From: an uncultured Saprospiraceae bacterium
Lineage (GTDB): Bacteria; Bacteroidota; Bacteroidia; Chitinophagales; Saprospiraceae
DNA: 64,000 nucleotides
Assembly: GCA_937980645.1 (NCBI GenBank)
Contig: CALJPQ010000002.1
Location: forward strand, 1 to 64,000
Reading direction: 5' to 3'
Positions within the stretch are counted from its first letter, which is position 1, and each line of letters starts with the position of its first letter. The notes under the pieces are model-generated. The model saw only the letters and a program-made list of their open reading frames with translations, was not told the origin of the DNA and made no database searches. A program made the translations under genes and the position numbers. Positions 63,428 to 64,000 of this stretch are shown in pieces.

Positions 63428-64000
63428 TCAGACCGTTGTGTGCCAGTTGGCCGCATCTGTGGGCTCAGAGGCTTCTTCCAGCGTGTCTTCGTCTAAGAAG
63501 CCCTGTTTGCGCATCCAATCGTCATCAAATACCTTCGACACGTATTTGCTGCCGTGGTCGGCAAAGAGCAGGACGACGACATCGTCGGGGGTGAGCTGCC
63601 CTGCTATATGCCGCAGCCCTTGCAGTACTGCCCCGCTGGAGTAGCCGGCCATGATGCCCTCCTGACGTGCCAGTTCGCGCGTGCGCAGGGCACTGTCTTT
63701 ATCAGTAACCTTGACGAAGCGGTCAATGAGGTCGAAGTCCACGTTACCTGGGATGAAGTTTTTGCCAGTGCCTTCGATGTTGTAAGGGCCAATTTCATTT
63801 TCATCGAAGATGCCTGTTTCGTGATATTTCTTCAATACGGAGCCATAGGCATCTACGGCAATGATGCGCAGGTCGGGGTTTTGTTCGCGCAAATAGCGTC
63901 CGGTGCCGCACAGTGTGCCGCCGGTGCTGGCGCTGCCGATGAGCCAGGTAACGCGACCATTGGTCTCTTCCCAGATTTCAGGCCCCGTGCTCAGATAGTG
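63428..64000 (-). CDS. PLP-dependent cysteine synthase/CBS-like protein (N-terminus beyond window)
   Basis: The frame is open through base 64000, so the N-terminus with the PLP lysine is missing; 190 C-terminal residues are visible. SASTGGTLCGTGRYLREQ is the Gly-rich phosphate-binding loop of the fold-type II family; GIMAGYSSGAVLQGL is the second conserved segment, and SKYVSKVFDDDWMRKQGF is the tail typical of Bacteroidota cystathionine beta-synthase-like enzymes without CBS domains. Possible products are cysteine, cystathionine or cysteate. The downstream oxoamine synthase gene follows after 46 bases. Confidence 0.88.
   Translation of the reverse strand, partial: HYLSTGPEIWEETNGRVTWLIGSASTGGTLCGTGRYLREQNPDLRIIAVDAYGSVLKKYHETGIFDENEIGPYNIEGTGKNFIPGNVDFDLIDRFVKVTDKDSALRTRELARQEGIMAGYSSGAVLQGLRHIAGQLTPDDVVVLLFADHGSKYVSKVFDDDWMRKQGFLDEDTLEEASEPTDAANWHTTV

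Overview
This window looks like chromosomal DNA of a Bacteroidota member of moderately high GC. The evidence is SprA (the type IX secretion outer-membrane translocon), three proteins with type IX C-terminal sorting domains, a carboxypeptidase-like/TonB receptor, a DUF6029-type porin-like barrel, an Omp28-family lipoprotein, and recurrent promoters of the Bacteroidota type (TTG about 18-22 bases before TAnnTTTG). KdsB and a GmhB-like phosphatase indicate LPS with Kdo and heptose. The lineage below phylum cannot be fixed from the sequence alone. I see no transposase, prophage, integrase or CRISPR array.

Layout. 1-4.4 kb: a three-gene operon for a 2-oxoacid:ferredoxin oxidoreductase (fused gamma-alpha chain, beta chain) led by a GltD-like FAD/NADPH protein with two 4Fe-4S motifs. 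4.5-8.4 kb: cytochrome c maturation genes (large CcmF-like protein, CcmE with Cys instead of His) and a lipoprotein. 8.6-14.4 kb: short mutA, glgA, gmhB, then rluA, mpg and galE on the other strand. 14.6-18 kb: TonB receptor flanked by a lipoprotein and a His/Cys-rich membrane peptide, a candidate metal-uptake set. 18.3-22.1 kb: GH25 muramidase, LysM/RlpA-like protein, kdsB, sucC.

22.4-40 kb: the most unusual part. A block of a secreted DUF6794-like gene, topA and a beta-carbonic anhydrase gene occurs twice (22.5-26.3 and 36.1-40.0 kb) in the same order and orientation, with the 7.6-kb sprA gene between. A thioredoxin reductase gene follows the first block at 26.6 kb, and its paralogue lies at 53.85 kb. 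All copies look intact, and the promoters are conserved too. The second block is bracketed by short direct repeats in a repeat-rich non-coding stretch.

40.2-56.3 kb: initiator tRNA gene, Tat-exported glycosylasparaginase, three type IX cargo proteins, an acyltransferase, a two-domain M16 peptidase, a small outer-membrane barrel, proC and the second trxB. 56.9-64 kb: DUF6029 barrel, Omp28 lipoprotein and acyl-CoA dehydrogenase; then, on the other strand, a cysteine-synthase-like gene (cut by the window end), an alpha-oxoamine synthase, a methyltransferase and a YigZ/IMPACT gene. The synthase pair could belong to sulfonolipid (capnine) synthesis, which is inference.

Several genes (topA x2, trxB x2, yigZ, the 17.65-kb membrane peptide) have the TAnnTTTG promoter box only 4-8 bases before the start codon, which predicts leaderless or nearly leaderless transcripts.
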